A stretch of 49,125 bases of DNA from Bacillota bacterium (GTDB taxonomy: Bacteria; Bacillota; Limnochordia; Darwinibacteriales; Darwinibacteriaceae), in NCBI GenBank assembly GCA_012840725.1, contig DURQ01000052.1:1-49125 (forward strand). The letters run 5' to 3'. Within the stretch, counting starts at the first letter, position 1. Every line of letters starts with the position of its first letter. This document shows, in pieces, positions 22,657 through 31,825 of this stretch. The notes under the pieces were generated by a model. That model was given only the letters and a program-made list of their open reading frames with translations. It did no database searches and was not told where the DNA came from. Made by a program: the position numbers and the translations under genes.

Positions 22657-24690
22657 TCAGGGGTAGATCTTCCGCCCCTGGGCATCGGGGATATGGGTAA
22701 AGCGGTAGAAGTAGGTGTTGATCACATCGCACCACTCCCGCGCGTGTTCGAGCTGTTCTTCGAGGCGCTGCAGCACATGGGCGAAGGTCTCGGGATCGAC
22801 TTTTTCCTCGATCTGCTTCCATTTCTCGATCATCTGTTCCACCTGCTCCACTCCCTCGAAGTGGGTATCGTAGATGTGCTGGATCAGGGTTTTTCCCGAC
22901 TTGAGCACGTGGGTGTAGGGGATCCGGTGGAAGAAGAGGAGCAGCTCTTCTGGGCAGGTTTGTACGGACTCATAGAGGCGGGCGTTTTCCGGCCTGTACT
23001 GTCCGGCGTAGCCGGTTCCTCTCTTCACGCTGCGGTCCACACCGATGGCGGTGCAGTCGGCGCGGTGGTAGGTGCCCCACCTTGAGAACTCATATCCTTC
23101 TGGGCTCGGCCCGAAATGGTGGCCGGGATTGCACATCCAGCCTATTCCCAGCGGAACAGTGTAGTTTTCGTAAGTTTCCCAAGACCCAAGCAGCAGATCC
23201 TCCACCGTCTGCACAACCGCGGGTTCATGGCCGAAGGTGAGCACCACCCATTCCCTGGTGATCTGCTCTGTGGGTAAACCTGGGTCCCAAGCCAGCCGTC
23301 CGTAGCCGTAGAGGTTCGCCTGGGCTAGGGTGTGCCCGGTCCAGTTTGGATCGCTGCCCACATTGGCCACGCCGGCGATCCCGCTCCAGTGCATGGGAAA
23401 GACCGATCCTGTCACGATGCGCGCCACGGTAGACCCGGGGCCCCGGGCATAGGTGTCAAAATCCAGGACTTCTTTCCACATGGGGACCAGATAGCAGAGG
23501 TGGCGCTGCTGGCCGGTGTATTCCTGGGTGATCTGCAGCTCCAGGATCTGGTTCGTGCGCTCCAGGCCTCCAAACAAAGGGGAAACGGGCTCCCGCACCT
23601 GGAAATCCACGGGGCCGTTCTTGATCTGCAGTACAGCGTTGTCGGCAAAGCGGCCGTCGAGGGGTTGGAAGTGGTCATACGCAGCCCGGGCCCTGTCTGT
23701 TTTGGTATCCCGCCAATCCTGCTGGCAGTTGTAGACGAAGCAGCGCCAGATCACCACGCCTCCGAAAGGCTTCAGGGCCTCTGCCAGCATGTTGGCTCCT
23801 TCCACATGAGTCCTCCCGTAGGTGAAGGGGCCAGGCCGGTGTTCCGAGTCCGCCTTTACCAGGAAACCGCCTAAGTCTGGGATCTCGGCGTAAAGCTTGG
23901 CGGCACGCTCTTTCCACCAGTTCTGCACCTGCGAATTTACGGGATCGGCCGTATCCAGCCCGAATTCGAGGGGACTGGCGAAGTTGATGCTCAGGAAAAG
24001 GCGGATGCCGTAAACCCGGAAGATGGCCGCGAGGGTTTTGACCATGCCTACCTTGGAACCGATCAGCTCTGTCGCCTCGCGGCTCACATTGACGTTGTTC
24101 ACCACGACTCCGTTGATCCCGATGGAAGCCAGGAGCCGGGCGTAGTCCCGCACGCGGTCCAGATCCTCAACCAGGCGGTTATCCTGGAAGAAGATGGACC
24201 TTCCCGCGTACCCCCGCTCGATGCTGCCGTCCAGGTTGTCCCAGTGGTTGAGGAGCCGAAGGGGCGTACGGGGCCCATCTGCAGACTCGAAACCCCCCGC
24301 GATCTGGCCGAGCTGCAGTGCCCGCAGAAAGGCAAAAGTGCCGTAGAGCAGCCCCCGCTCTCCCGCGCTGGTGATAGATACCTTGAGCTGGCCCTGATCT
24401 TCCTGAACCCTGAGGCGGAAGCTTTCCTCCCCGCCCGTATCGGCTTCGTCTCCCGGCGCGCAGACCGTGACCGCGGCTGCCTCAAGGTCTTCCACCAAAC
24501 GAGGACTCTGCCCCAGTAAGCCTTCTAGGCCCCGCTTGAGTTCTTCTTCTATGGCGGGAGCCAACCCGCCAGCGTTCCTCACTGATACAGTTGAAAACTG
24601 ACCGCTATACCTCTGCCAGAGCCCCTTTGGGAGCCGTTCATAGTTCAGCCAGCACCCGTAATCCCGGGTTTTCCTGGGATGAAATGCCAT
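22657..24690 (-). CDS. aguA: GH67 alpha-glucuronidase
   Basis: From the ATG at 24690 (AGAGG six bases upstream) the product has 677 residues, the normal GH67 length; an open frame runs 46 codons further upstream through the intergenic promoter region. It removes 4-O-methyl-glucuronic acid from the non-reducing end of aldouronic acids. Catalytic residues line up with Geobacillus AguA: general acid E283 (VKADSEHRPGPF), and D362 (VDFQVREP) and E390 (ITQEYTGQ) as the base pair. RLLNHWDNLDGSIERGYAG and SINFASPLEFG are also typical. No signal peptide, so hydrolysis is cytoplasmic after import. It is divergent from the GH3 gene. Confidence 0.97.
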   Translation of the reverse strand: MAFHPRKTRDYGCWLNYERLPKGLWQRYSGQFSTVSVRNAGGLAPAIEEELKRGLEGLLGQSPRLVEDLEAAAVTVCAPGDEADTGGEESFRLRVQEDQGQLKVSITSAGERGLLYGTFAFLRALQLGQIAGGFESADGPRTPLRLLNHWDNLDGSIERGYAGRSIFFQDNRLVEDLDRVRDYARLLASIGINGVVVNNVNVSREATELIGSKVGMVKTLAAIFRVYGIRLFLSINFASPLEFGLDTADPVNSQVQNWWKERAAKLYAEIPDLGGFLVKADSEHRPGPFTYGRTHVEGANMLAEALKPFGGVVIWRCFVYNCQQDWRDTKTDRARAAYDHFQPLDGRFADNAVLQIKNGPVDFQVREPVSPLFGGLERTNQILELQITQEYTGQQRHLCYLVPMWKEVLDFDTYARGPGSTVARIVTGSVFPMHWSGIAGVANVGSDPNWTGHTLAQANLYGYGRLAWDPGLPTEQITREWVVLTFGHEPAVVQTVEDLLLGSWETYENYTVPLGIGWMCNPGHHFGPSPEGYEFSRWGTYHRADCTAIGVDRSVKRGTGYAGQYRPENARLYESVQTCPEELLLFFHRIPYTHVLKSGKTLIQHIYDTHFEGVEQVEQMIEKWKQIEEKVDPETFAHVLQRLEEQLEHAREWCDVINTYFYRFTHIPDAQGRKIYP

Positions 24691-24716
24691 TTCCGCCCTC
24701 TCCATTCTTCCTGATT

Positions 24717-24745
24717 TTGTAATACTGTGATACAATTGCTTACAA
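24717..24745. promoter_or_regulatory. Inverted repeat in the aguA/GH3 divergent intergenic region
   Basis: TTGTAA (24717-24722) and TTACAA (24740-24745) form a perfect inverted repeat across 17 bases that contain TACAAT and CAATTG. The 79-base gap between the two divergent genes must hold both promoters, and the symmetrical element is a candidate shared operator. It does not resemble the TATACTACC palindrome used elsewhere in the locus. Confidence 0.4.
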
Positions 24746-24769
24746 GAAAAACAAAAACGGAAAGATGGT

Positions 24770-26935
24770 GTGTTCATGCTGTTCAGACGAACCGATCTGC
24801 CGCTGGAGGAACGCATCGCGGACCTCATATCACACTTAACTCTGGAAGAAAAGGTATCCCAAATGGTCTACGACTCCGCAGCCATCCCCCGCCTGGGCAT
24901 TGAGGAGTACAACTGGTGGAATGAGTGCCTTCACGGAGTAGCACGAGCCGGCACTGCCACCGTCGTCCCCCAGGCCATCGGTATGGCCGCGAGTTTCAAC
25001 GAACCACTCTTGAAGAAGGTAGCTGAGGTCATTGCTGTCGAGGCCCGTGCTAAGCACCACGAGGCTGCACGCCACGGCGATCGGGGAATCTACAAGGGTC
25101 TCACCTTCTGGACGCCTAACGTCAACATCTTCCGTGATCCCCGTTGGGGCCGGGGACAGGAAACCTACGGGGAAGACCCTTACCTAACCGCCCGGCTCGG
25201 CGTCGCGTTCGTTGAAGGACTGCAGGGCGACGATCCCAAGTACCTTAAGACGGCCGCTTGCGCCAAGCACTATGCTGTGCACAGCGGTCCTGAAAGCCTG
25301 CGCCACAGCTTCGATGCAACCTGCAGCCAAAAGGACCTGTATGAGACCTATCTGCCGGCTTTCCGCGCCTTGGTCACCGAAGCCAAAGTAGAGTCAGTGA
25401 TGGGCGCCTACAACCGCACCAACGGCGAACCATGCTGCGCCAGCCCCACCCTTCTTCAGAAGATCCTGAGAGAGGACTGGGGATTTGACGGCCATGTCGT
25501 CTCCGACTGCGGAGCGATCTACGACATCCATGCGCATCACAAGATAACAAACAGCCCCGAGGAGTCGGCCGCACTAGCGGTAAAGAACGGCTGCGATCTC
25601 AACTGCGGACGGGTCTATCCCGCGCTGATCGAGGCCGTTGCTCAAGGCCTGATCTCGGAAGAAGAGATCGACCGGGCCCTGGCCCGCCTCCTGCGGACCA
25701 AGTTTAAACTGGGCCTGTTTGACCCGGAGGAAGAAGTACCCCTGGCGGATACCCCGTATGAAGTCGTGAGCTGTTCAGAACACCGCGAGCTTGCCAGAGA
25801 AATGGCCCGCCAGTCTATGGTACTGCTCAAGAACGAGAACAACGTGCTGCCGCTGAGTAAGGATCTGAAAACGGTAGCGGTGATCGGGCCGAACGCCGAC
25901 AGCCGCAAGGTGCTCCTGGGCAACTACTACGGCACCCCAGCCAAACCGGTCACCGCCCTGGAGGGAATCCGCAGCAGGCTGGAGCCGAACTGCCGGGTGC
26001 TCTTTGCCGAAGGCTGCGATCTGATAAACACCAAGGTCGGCTACTGGGGGAACAGCCCTAAACAAGGTTTCTCCGAGGCCTTAGCAGCAGCCGAAAGGGC
26101 TGATGCCGTGATCATGTGCCTCGGCGTCTCCCCCGAATTGGAAGGCGAAGAAGGAGAAGCTGCCAACTCTGACGGCGGCGGAGACCGCGTAAACCTGGAT
26201 CTGCCCGGAATGCAGAATGAGCTCCTCAAGGCTGTTGCCGCCCTGGGCAAACCCCTCGTTCTGGTGCTCTTCAGCGGCAGCCCCCTGACAGTCAACTGGG
26301 CACAGGAAAACGTCCCCGCCATCATCCAAGCCTGGTATCCGGGAGAAGAAGGCGGCAATGCCCTCGCCGACATCATCTTCGGCGACTACAATCCTGCCGG
26401 CCGGCTGCCCATCACCTATATCAAGTCTCTGGAGCAGCTGCCGCCGTTTACCGATTACGCCATGGCCGGAAGAACCTACCGCTACTCCGAAGAAGAGCCT
26501 CTTTACCCCTTCGGCTACGGACTGAGTTATACCAGCTTCGCCTACAGCAGCCTCCAGGCGCCCGACTCCCTCGGGATCGGTGAGAACCTGGTGGTGCAGG
26601 TTGACGTTGAGAACACGGGCACACGGGCCGGCGATGAAGTTGTCCAGCTCTACATCAAGCATCTTGATGCTTCCGTGCCGGTGCCCCGCTTCTCGCTTCA
26701 GGGCTTCACCCGCATAGCGCTGGAGCCGGGCCAGAAGCAGACCGTCACCTTCGAGCTCTCCCCTCGGCAGCTGGCCATCTTTGACGAAGAAGGCCGCTGC
26801 CTGGTAGAACCGGGTACGTTGGAGATCTTCGTTGGCGGCAGCCAGCCCGATGGGCGGAGCCAGCAGCTCACCGGGAAAAAGCCGCTTTCAGTGCGTACCA
26901 GGCTTGAGGGCAGCACCCTTGAGCTCCCGCGCTGA
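24770..26935 (+). CDS. GH3 beta-xylosidase/beta-glucosidase
   Basis: A 721-residue cytoplasmic GH3 enzyme without signal peptide. The N-terminal barrel contains EYNWWNECLHGVAR, FWTPNVNIFRDPRWGRGQETYGEDP (key block RDPRWGRGQE) and the nucleophile Asp246 in VVSDCGAI; SDCGA rather than SDW is typical of the xylosidase group. The alpha/beta sandwich begins at MVLLKNENNVLPL (about 355) and a fibronectin III-like domain ends the protein (from about 600). It releases xylose, or possibly other sugars, from imported oligosaccharides, beside the GH67 enzyme that clears glucuronic acid. The frame starts at GTG 24770; ATG 24776 is an alternative. Confidence 0.95.
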   Translation: MFMLFRRTDLPLEERIADLISHLTLEEKVSQMVYDSAAIPRLGIEEYNWWNECLHGVARAGTATVVPQAIGMAASFNEPLLKKVAEVIAVEARAKHHEAARHGDRGIYKGLTFWTPNVNIFRDPRWGRGQETYGEDPYLTARLGVAFVEGLQGDDPKYLKTAACAKHYAVHSGPESLRHSFDATCSQKDLYETYLPAFRALVTEAKVESVMGAYNRTNGEPCCASPTLLQKILREDWGFDGHVVSDCGAIYDIHAHHKITNSPEESAALAVKNGCDLNCGRVYPALIEAVAQGLISEEEIDRALARLLRTKFKLGLFDPEEEVPLADTPYEVVSCSEHRELAREMARQSMVLLKNENNVLPLSKDLKTVAVIGPNADSRKVLLGNYYGTPAKPVTALEGIRSRLEPNCRVLFAEGCDLINTKVGYWGNSPKQGFSEALAAAERADAVIMCLGVSPELEGEEGEAANSDGGGDRVNLDLPGMQNELLKAVAALGKPLVLVLFSGSPLTVNWAQENVPAIIQAWYPGEEGGNALADIIFGDYNPAGRLPITYIKSLEQLPPFTDYAMAGRTYRYSEEEPLYPFGYGLSYTSFAYSSLQAPDSLGIGENLVVQVDVENTGTRAGDEVVQLYIKHLDASVPVPRFSLQGFTRIALEPGQKQTVTFELSPRQLAIFDEEGRCLVEPGTLEIFVGGSQPDGRSQQLTGKKPLSVRTRLEGSTLELPR

Positions 26936-26960
26936 AACAGCTCGCCTAAGCTCTAATCTA

Positions 26961-26993
26961 AGGCGCCAGAACCGCAGGGTTCTGGCGCCTTTT
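26961..26993. terminator. Terminator between GH3 gene and transporter operon
   Basis: A 13-base-pair perfect stem AGGCGCCAGAACC (26961-26973) / GGTTCTGGCGCCT (26978-26990) with a GCAG loop and TTTT on the plus strand. It lies between convergent genes, 20 bases after the last minus-strand permease, whose transcript it could also end, though that side lacks a good T run. Confidence 0.85.
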
Positions 26994-27013
26994 GCCTGTC
27001 AGCCGTAAGGCTT

Positions 27014-27880
27014 TTATTCTCCAGTGATCCCCGAAGTTCCCATGGTCTGCACGATCTTGGCCTGGTTGATCACAAACACGGTGATGGGCACCGCCATGAG
27101 GATCACGGAAACCGCGGCGGCCACCCCAGCACGCCCAACACCGCCGCCAATGATCTGGCCTAAGGCGTAGGGCAGCGGCTTCAGCTCTTCAGAATAGATG
27201 AAGAGGCTGCCCTGATCGCCCCAGAGCTGCTGGAAGTTGAGAATGACCAGCGTAAGCCAGGCTGGTTTGACGATAGGCATGACGATCCGCCAGTGGATGT
27301 ACCACTCCGAGGCTCCGTCGATGCGGGCCGCCTCGAGCAGGGAGTCGTGGACCATGTGGGTGATGAAGTTCCGCATAAGGAACACGCCCAAGGTAGTGCC
27401 CCAGGCGGGAACCACCAGAGCCGCGTAGGTGTTGATCCAACCAAGGTAGGAGATGATCAGGTACCTGGGGATCACGAGCACCGAACCAGCGAACATAAGC
27501 GAAAACAGGATCAGGTTGTTAATCAGGTTTTTTCCCTTGAACTCATGCTTGCTCAGGGCATAGGCAGCCAGCGATCCCAGCACCACATTGCCCGCACAGC
27601 CCGCGGCCACGATGAATAGGGAGTTGAACAGATAACGTGTGACCGGCACCCACGATTGAGCCATGAGCAGAAAGAGGTCGCTGAAATTGTCCAGCGTGGG
27701 ATGGCGCGGCAGGAACTGCGGCGGGAAGATGAAGAGCTCGTTTAGGGGCTTAAATGCCTGGCAGATGGCATAGAACATGGGCAGCGCCATGTACGCGGCA
27801 CCAAGGCCCAGGAAGATCAGGATGGTCACATCGCCTGCCGCTGAGCGTGCCAGACGCCGGTTGCTGATTCTCAGACGCAT
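27014..27880 (-). CDS. Sugar ABC transporter permease, MalG-like (system B)
   Basis: A 288-residue CUT1-family permease with six predicted helices. The EAA coupling loop reads LLEAARIDGASEWYIHWRIVMPIVKPA, with the EAA..DGA core that docks onto a shared MsmK-type ATPase. No ATPase gene lies in the window, as is common for CUT1 systems in Bacillota. ATG follows GGGAGGCACCGAT. It is the last gene of the long minus-strand array and pairs with the MalF-like permease 15 bases upstream and the large solute-binding protein before that. The clustered enzymes suggest a xylo-oligosaccharide or aldouronate substrate. Confidence 0.94.
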   Translation of the reverse strand: MRLRISNRRLARSAAGDVTILIFLGLGAAYMALPMFYAICQAFKPLNELFIFPPQFLPRHPTLDNFSDLFLLMAQSWVPVTRYLFNSLFIVAAGCAGNVVLGSLAAYALSKHEFKGKNLINNLILFSLMFAGSVLVIPRYLIISYLGWINTYAALVVPAWGTTLGVFLMRNFITHMVHDSLLEAARIDGASEWYIHWRIVMPIVKPAWLTLVILNFQQLWGDQGSLFIYSEELKPLPYALGQIIGGGVGRAGVAAAVSVILMAVPITVFVINQAKIVQTMGTSGITGE

Positions 27881-27895
27881 ATCGGTGCCTCCCTT

Positions 27896-28786
27896 CTAAC
27901 CTATGGAGCGGAGCAGCCGCTGCACCAGCCGCTGCACAAGCACCATGGTGATGAACAGCAGCACCGCCATGGCTGAGGCGTAGCCCATCTCGTAGCGCAC
28001 ATAGCCATAGTCGTTGATGTGCTGCACAATGGTCCAGGTCGCCCAATCGGTTGGTGCATTGCCCGTGAGAGCCTGAATCTGATCAGCGGCGGCGAAGGAG
28101 TTCGTGATACTGATGATCGCTCCAAACATCAAGTGGTTCTTCATCATGGGAAGGGTAATGTACCACAGCTCCTGCCAGCGGTTGCGGATGCCGTCAATGG
28201 CTCCCGCTTCGAAATAGATGTTGTCTATCCCCTGCAGGCCGGCTATGAAGGTTAGGAAGCTGACGCCGAGGCTCATCCAGAGCACTACCACGATCACGAT
28301 GGGCATCATCCACTGGGGGTCCACCAGCCACTGTACGGGCTTGTCGATAATCCCCAGATCGAGCAGCAGGCCGTTGATGTACCCGTAGGCGTCCCCGCTG
28401 AAGAGCACCGTCCAGATCATGAAGGCATTCGCCGAGATGCTGGGAGCATAGAAGAGCAGGGTGAGCACGGCCCGGATCTTCGGTTTCAGCTCGTTGATCA
28501 GCCAGGCAAATACGAAGCACAGGGCGTAGCTCAACGGCCCGGTAATCGCTGCGAAAAGCAGGGTGTTCTTCACCGCGATAAGAAACACATCATCCTCTAG
28601 AAACAGGGCAAGGTAGTTAGACCAGCCTACCCAGCGCGGAGGTTCGATCATGTTGAAGTAGGTGAAGCTGAGTCCCACGGCTATCAGGATCGGAGCCACA
28701 ACGAAAACGGCAAACACCAGAAGGAACGGCGTCACAAACAGATACGGGATTCGGTTTTCCTTGAGCTCCCGCCAAAATGCCTTCAT
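27896..28786 (-). CDS. Sugar ABC transporter permease, MalF-like (system B)
   Basis: A 296-residue CUT1 permease: six helices, with an N-terminal span YLFVTPFLLVFAVFVVAPILIA and the coupling loop FEAGAIDGIRNRWQELWYITLPMMK (EAG..DG variant of the EAA motif). Its ATG overlaps the TGA of the solute-binding fusion gene in ATGA, so expression is coupled to its own binding protein. With the MalG-like protein downstream it forms the channel of the second transporter of the locus. Confidence 0.94.
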   Translation of the reverse strand: MKAFWRELKENRIPYLFVTPFLLVFAVFVVAPILIAVGLSFTYFNMIEPPRWVGWSNYLALFLEDDVFLIAVKNTLLFAAITGPLSYALCFVFAWLINELKPKIRAVLTLLFYAPSISANAFMIWTVLFSGDAYGYINGLLLDLGIIDKPVQWLVDPQWMMPIVIVVVLWMSLGVSFLTFIAGLQGIDNIYFEAGAIDGIRNRWQELWYITLPMMKNHLMFGAIISITNSFAAADQIQALTGNAPTDWATWTIVQHINDYGYVRYEMGYASAMAVLLFITMVLVQRLVQRLLRSIG

Positions 28787-31700
28787 TCACCCTCGCCTCC
28801 TTCCAGCAGCCTGTAGCGTTCCAGGATGTCTCGGTATTCCTCACTCAGCCCAGGTGGATCCCAATCCAAGCGCCAAACATGGGTGAAATGGTCCCAGAAC
28901 AGCTGTTTCCAGCGTTCATCCACATCTTCCAGTTCAGTCTCGAAACCGAACTCCATGCGCTTGCGGGCGATTTCTCGGTCTATCTCACGGGCGTAGTCCA
29001 GAACCGACTCCCTCACGGGGGCGTTCTGGAGGACCACTGCCCTGAACAGCCAGTCGAACTGCCGGGTGACGTAGTACCCGCCGAGAACCGGCGGTACTCC
29101 TTCTGCCCAATCCCACTGGATGTTCAGCTGCTCCCGTTCCTCAACCCTCCAGGGCAGCTCCTGCATGGCTTCCACATTGGCCGTGGCGTAGCGGGCGCTG
29201 GCCCCGATCAAAGCCTCCAGCTCCCGGCCAAAGCGCACCTGCGTTTCCTTACTCGTCCACCACTTTAGAAACTCCCAGGCTTCCTGCTTTTTCTCCGACT
29301 TTTCCAGAATGATGGAGCCCGTGGTGCCGCTTGGCATGATCACTGCCCCCAACTGGTCAGTGCGGATCTGCAGGGCATCTTGGGCCACAGGCACAGCGCG
29401 GTTGATGGTCCCGTCGGGCTGGAGAGTCCCGGGGATCGGCGCCATTCCCCACTGGCCGCGCAGCTCGGTGGCAAACACCGAAAGGGTGTTGAACTCAGCG
29501 TAGTTCGCGATAGCCAGCGGCATTTCACCCATGCGGAAGCGGTTGATGAAGTTGTACTGAAGCGGCAGGCCTGATTGGGTAAAGAGGTTGGTCATCCACC
29601 CAAAGATGTCCACGGCCGCGTGGGCCGCAAGGTTGGTCTGGACCACATCTTCCTTATACAGGCTGATGCCGTTCTGGTACAGGAACTGCACAAAGGTGTA
29701 CATGCTCGGCCAGATGCCGAACTCCAGATGGTTGTTCTGCAGTTCCGGCAGGATCCGCATCACATCATCCCAGGTCTGGGGAATTTCCAACCCCAGTTCA
29801 TCGAGGATGTCCTTGCGGTAAAACAGCATGGGAAAGCTCTGAACTTCCGGCAGGGCGAACACCTTGTCCCGGAAGCGGAAAGTAAGCAGTGCAGATTTCT
29901 TAAACCTCTCCGCCACCTCTGGAAAGTCCGGAAACTGTGTTAAGTCCGCGACTGCGCCGCGGAAAGCCAGATCCATGTTGGCTGCTCCGATGGCCACATC
30001 CGGCTGATTCCCGGCGATGGTGGCTGGCACGAGCAGCTGATCCATGGATGTGATCAGCTCAAGATCGACCCGGATGCCTGTTTCCGGAGTGAAGCTGTCT
30101 TCGATCATCTGCTTGAGAATCTGCGCCTGGTCGCGGCCCAGGCCGATCCAGACCCTGATGCTCCTGGCAGGCCCACTTCCCTCCGCACCTTCAGAGATGT
30201 CGTGGATGGTGGTGTAGTCCCGCACGAAGGAGGCAAAAAAGGCGCGCATTTCATGGAGCGCCACTTCCCACCAGCTGGGTTTGGCTCGCGGCATCTGCTG
30301 TTCAGGCGATGCCACGACCAGAAAATCGATCTGGAGGGGCTGGCGCCTGGAGGTCATGATCCAGGTTCCCAGCTGACCGATGGCATCCCGGTACTCCTGC
30401 AGAAGGTTGGGGATGGCATCGGGTTTTTCGTACATGCGTTCCAGCATGCGGGCGAAGTCCAGGAGCGCGGCAGCGTGGCTGCGCTGGCCGGTGATGCGTT
30501 CGATCTCGCTGGCCAAATAGCGCAGATCTTCCTCCCCGGCTTTGATCCGCTCCAAAAGCTGCGGCACCCGCTGCTCCAGTTGATAACTGCGGATGGGATC
30601 AGGCGTGGGTGAGGTGATCATGATAATGCTGCGGTAGATAGCATTGAGTTCGTAGAGCGTCTCCTCAGCGAACTGGATGAGCGGCCCCAGTTCGCCCAAG
30701 ACGGCCTCCAAGCGGATTTCATGCCGGCCCTTAGTCAGGTAAAACAGGAAGGGCTCTCCCTGTTCCGCCTCACCCAGTTGAACGATTTCGTAGCGGGAGG
30801 AAAAGGGAAACGGGATGGCGGCCACCTCGGCAAAGGGCACGGCGCCGTCAATCAGCAGCTTGCGGTTGCTCAGGTCTCCCCGGTTTGTGTTCTGTTTGGC
30901 TTTGATGGCGATCTTGTAATAGCCATCTTGTGGAATGTCCACATGCCATGCGATCCAGTCGCCCACCTCGGTCCAGCGATGGCCGCCGATGGAGTTCAGC
31001 CTGGTTTCGAAATAGTGGTAAGGTACCACCGTGGGATCACCCGGGTCGGCCACAGCAAAGAGGGACGGGCTCGAACGGTAGCTCGAGGACTCACCTTCGA
31101 TCTGGAGAAAGATGCCCTTGAGTTCTGGAGCGCCCGGTTGTTCAGCTCGTACCTCCGCATAGGGCCGGGGCAGCGGCGCTTGGCAGAGCCGCAGCTGGCC
31201 GATGATCATCGGTTCGGCCCGAGAGGTCAACCTGATGGTATTCCAGCCCTGTTGGAAATAGAAGAAGAACGGATTCTCCTCGTAGCCCTGGGCGTCGCTG
31301 AGAAACACCGTCTGCCACATGGGTTTTTCCACCTGCTGCGGGCGGATCTCATTGCCGCCCGCATCGACGCGGATCGGGCCCGCGTCACCAAAGACCCTGT
31401 GGAAAACCAGGTACTCCGCGGCAGCAAAGGGCAGCTCTCCGTTCACCGCGATGCTGCGCTCAATAGAGGTACTGCGCCCTGTGGCAGGATAGTATGTGAG
31501 CTCAATGTTGTACAGCCCGGCTTCCTCGACCCAGACCTCCCACTCGATCATCCCCTGTTCATCCACCCAGACGGATACGCCCGGGTAACCTTCATGGTCA
31601 AACAGGAGTTTGGTGCGGGCCGTGGCCCGTGCAAAGCCCGAGCCGTTGATCCGCACCTCGCGCTGAGGATAACCCGGTTCGCTGAAGCTGGCCAGGTACT

Positions 31701-31812
31701 CCCGGTAGGTTGGGGCCTCAGCTAGTGCCGGCTCGCAGCAGGCAAAGGCTGACAGAAGCAGAAGGCAGCTGAGGACAAGCGGAAAAGCTGTTCGCAGGCG
31801 CCTCGTGAGCAT
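28783..31812 (-). CDS. Extracellular solute-binding protein fused to N-terminal beta-sandwich (CBM-like) domains
   Basis: From ATG 31812, eight bases after AAGGAGG, the product has 1009 residues, more than twice a normal binding protein. Signal peptide (1 to about 33, ending ALAEA). Residues about 35-212 and 235-380 look like two beta-sandwich modules; the second has DWIAWHVDIPQDGYYKIAIKA, the CBM35/CBM6-like aromatic strand, and the first has MIEWEVWVEEAGLYNIEL at the same place. A helical region follows (380-550). Residues from about 551 are a family 1 solute-binding domain (SIRVWIGLGRDQAQ, NQPDVAIGAANMDLAF, SFPMLFYRKDILDELGLEIPQTWDD). It probably captures substrate near the polymer and feeds the two downstream permeases. 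Confidence 0.9.
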   Translation of the reverse strand: MLTRRLRTAFPLVLSCLLLLSAFACCEPALAEAPTYREYLASFSEPGYPQREVRINGSGFARATARTKLLFDHEGYPGVSVWVDEQGMIEWEVWVEEAGLYNIELTYYPATGRSTSIERSIAVNGELPFAAAEYLVFHRVFGDAGPIRVDAGGNEIRPQQVEKPMWQTVFLSDAQGYEENPFFFYFQQGWNTIRLTSRAEPMIIGQLRLCQAPLPRPYAEVRAEQPGAPELKGIFLQIEGESSSYRSSPSLFAVADPGDPTVVPYHYFETRLNSIGGHRWTEVGDWIAWHVDIPQDGYYKIAIKAKQNTNRGDLSNRKLLIDGAVPFAEVAAIPFPFSSRYEIVQLGEAEQGEPFLFYLTKGRHEIRLEAVLGELGPLIQFAEETLYELNAIYRSIIMITSPTPDPIRSYQLEQRVPQLLERIKAGEEDLRYLASEIERITGQRSHAAALLDFARMLERMYEKPDAIPNLLQEYRDAIGQLGTWIMTSRRQPLQIDFLVVASPEQQMPRAKPSWWEVALHEMRAFFASFVRDYTTIHDISEGAEGSGPARSIRVWIGLGRDQAQILKQMIEDSFTPETGIRVDLELITSMDQLLVPATIAGNQPDVAIGAANMDLAFRGAVADLTQFPDFPEVAERFKKSALLTFRFRDKVFALPEVQSFPMLFYRKDILDELGLEIPQTWDDVMRILPELQNNHLEFGIWPSMYTFVQFLYQNGISLYKEDVVQTNLAAHAAVDIFGWMTNLFTQSGLPLQYNFINRFRMGEMPLAIANYAEFNTLSVFATELRGQWGMAPIPGTLQPDGTINRAVPVAQDALQIRTDQLGAVIMPSGTTGSIILEKSEKKQEAWEFLKWWTSKETQVRFGRELEALIGASARYATANVEAMQELPWRVEEREQLNIQWDWAEGVPPVLGGYYVTRQFDWLFRAVVLQNAPVRESVLDYAREIDREIARKRMEFGFETELEDVDERWKQLFWDHFTHVWRLDWDPPGLSEEYRDILERYRLLEGGEGE

Positions 31813-31825
31813 GACCACTTCCTCC

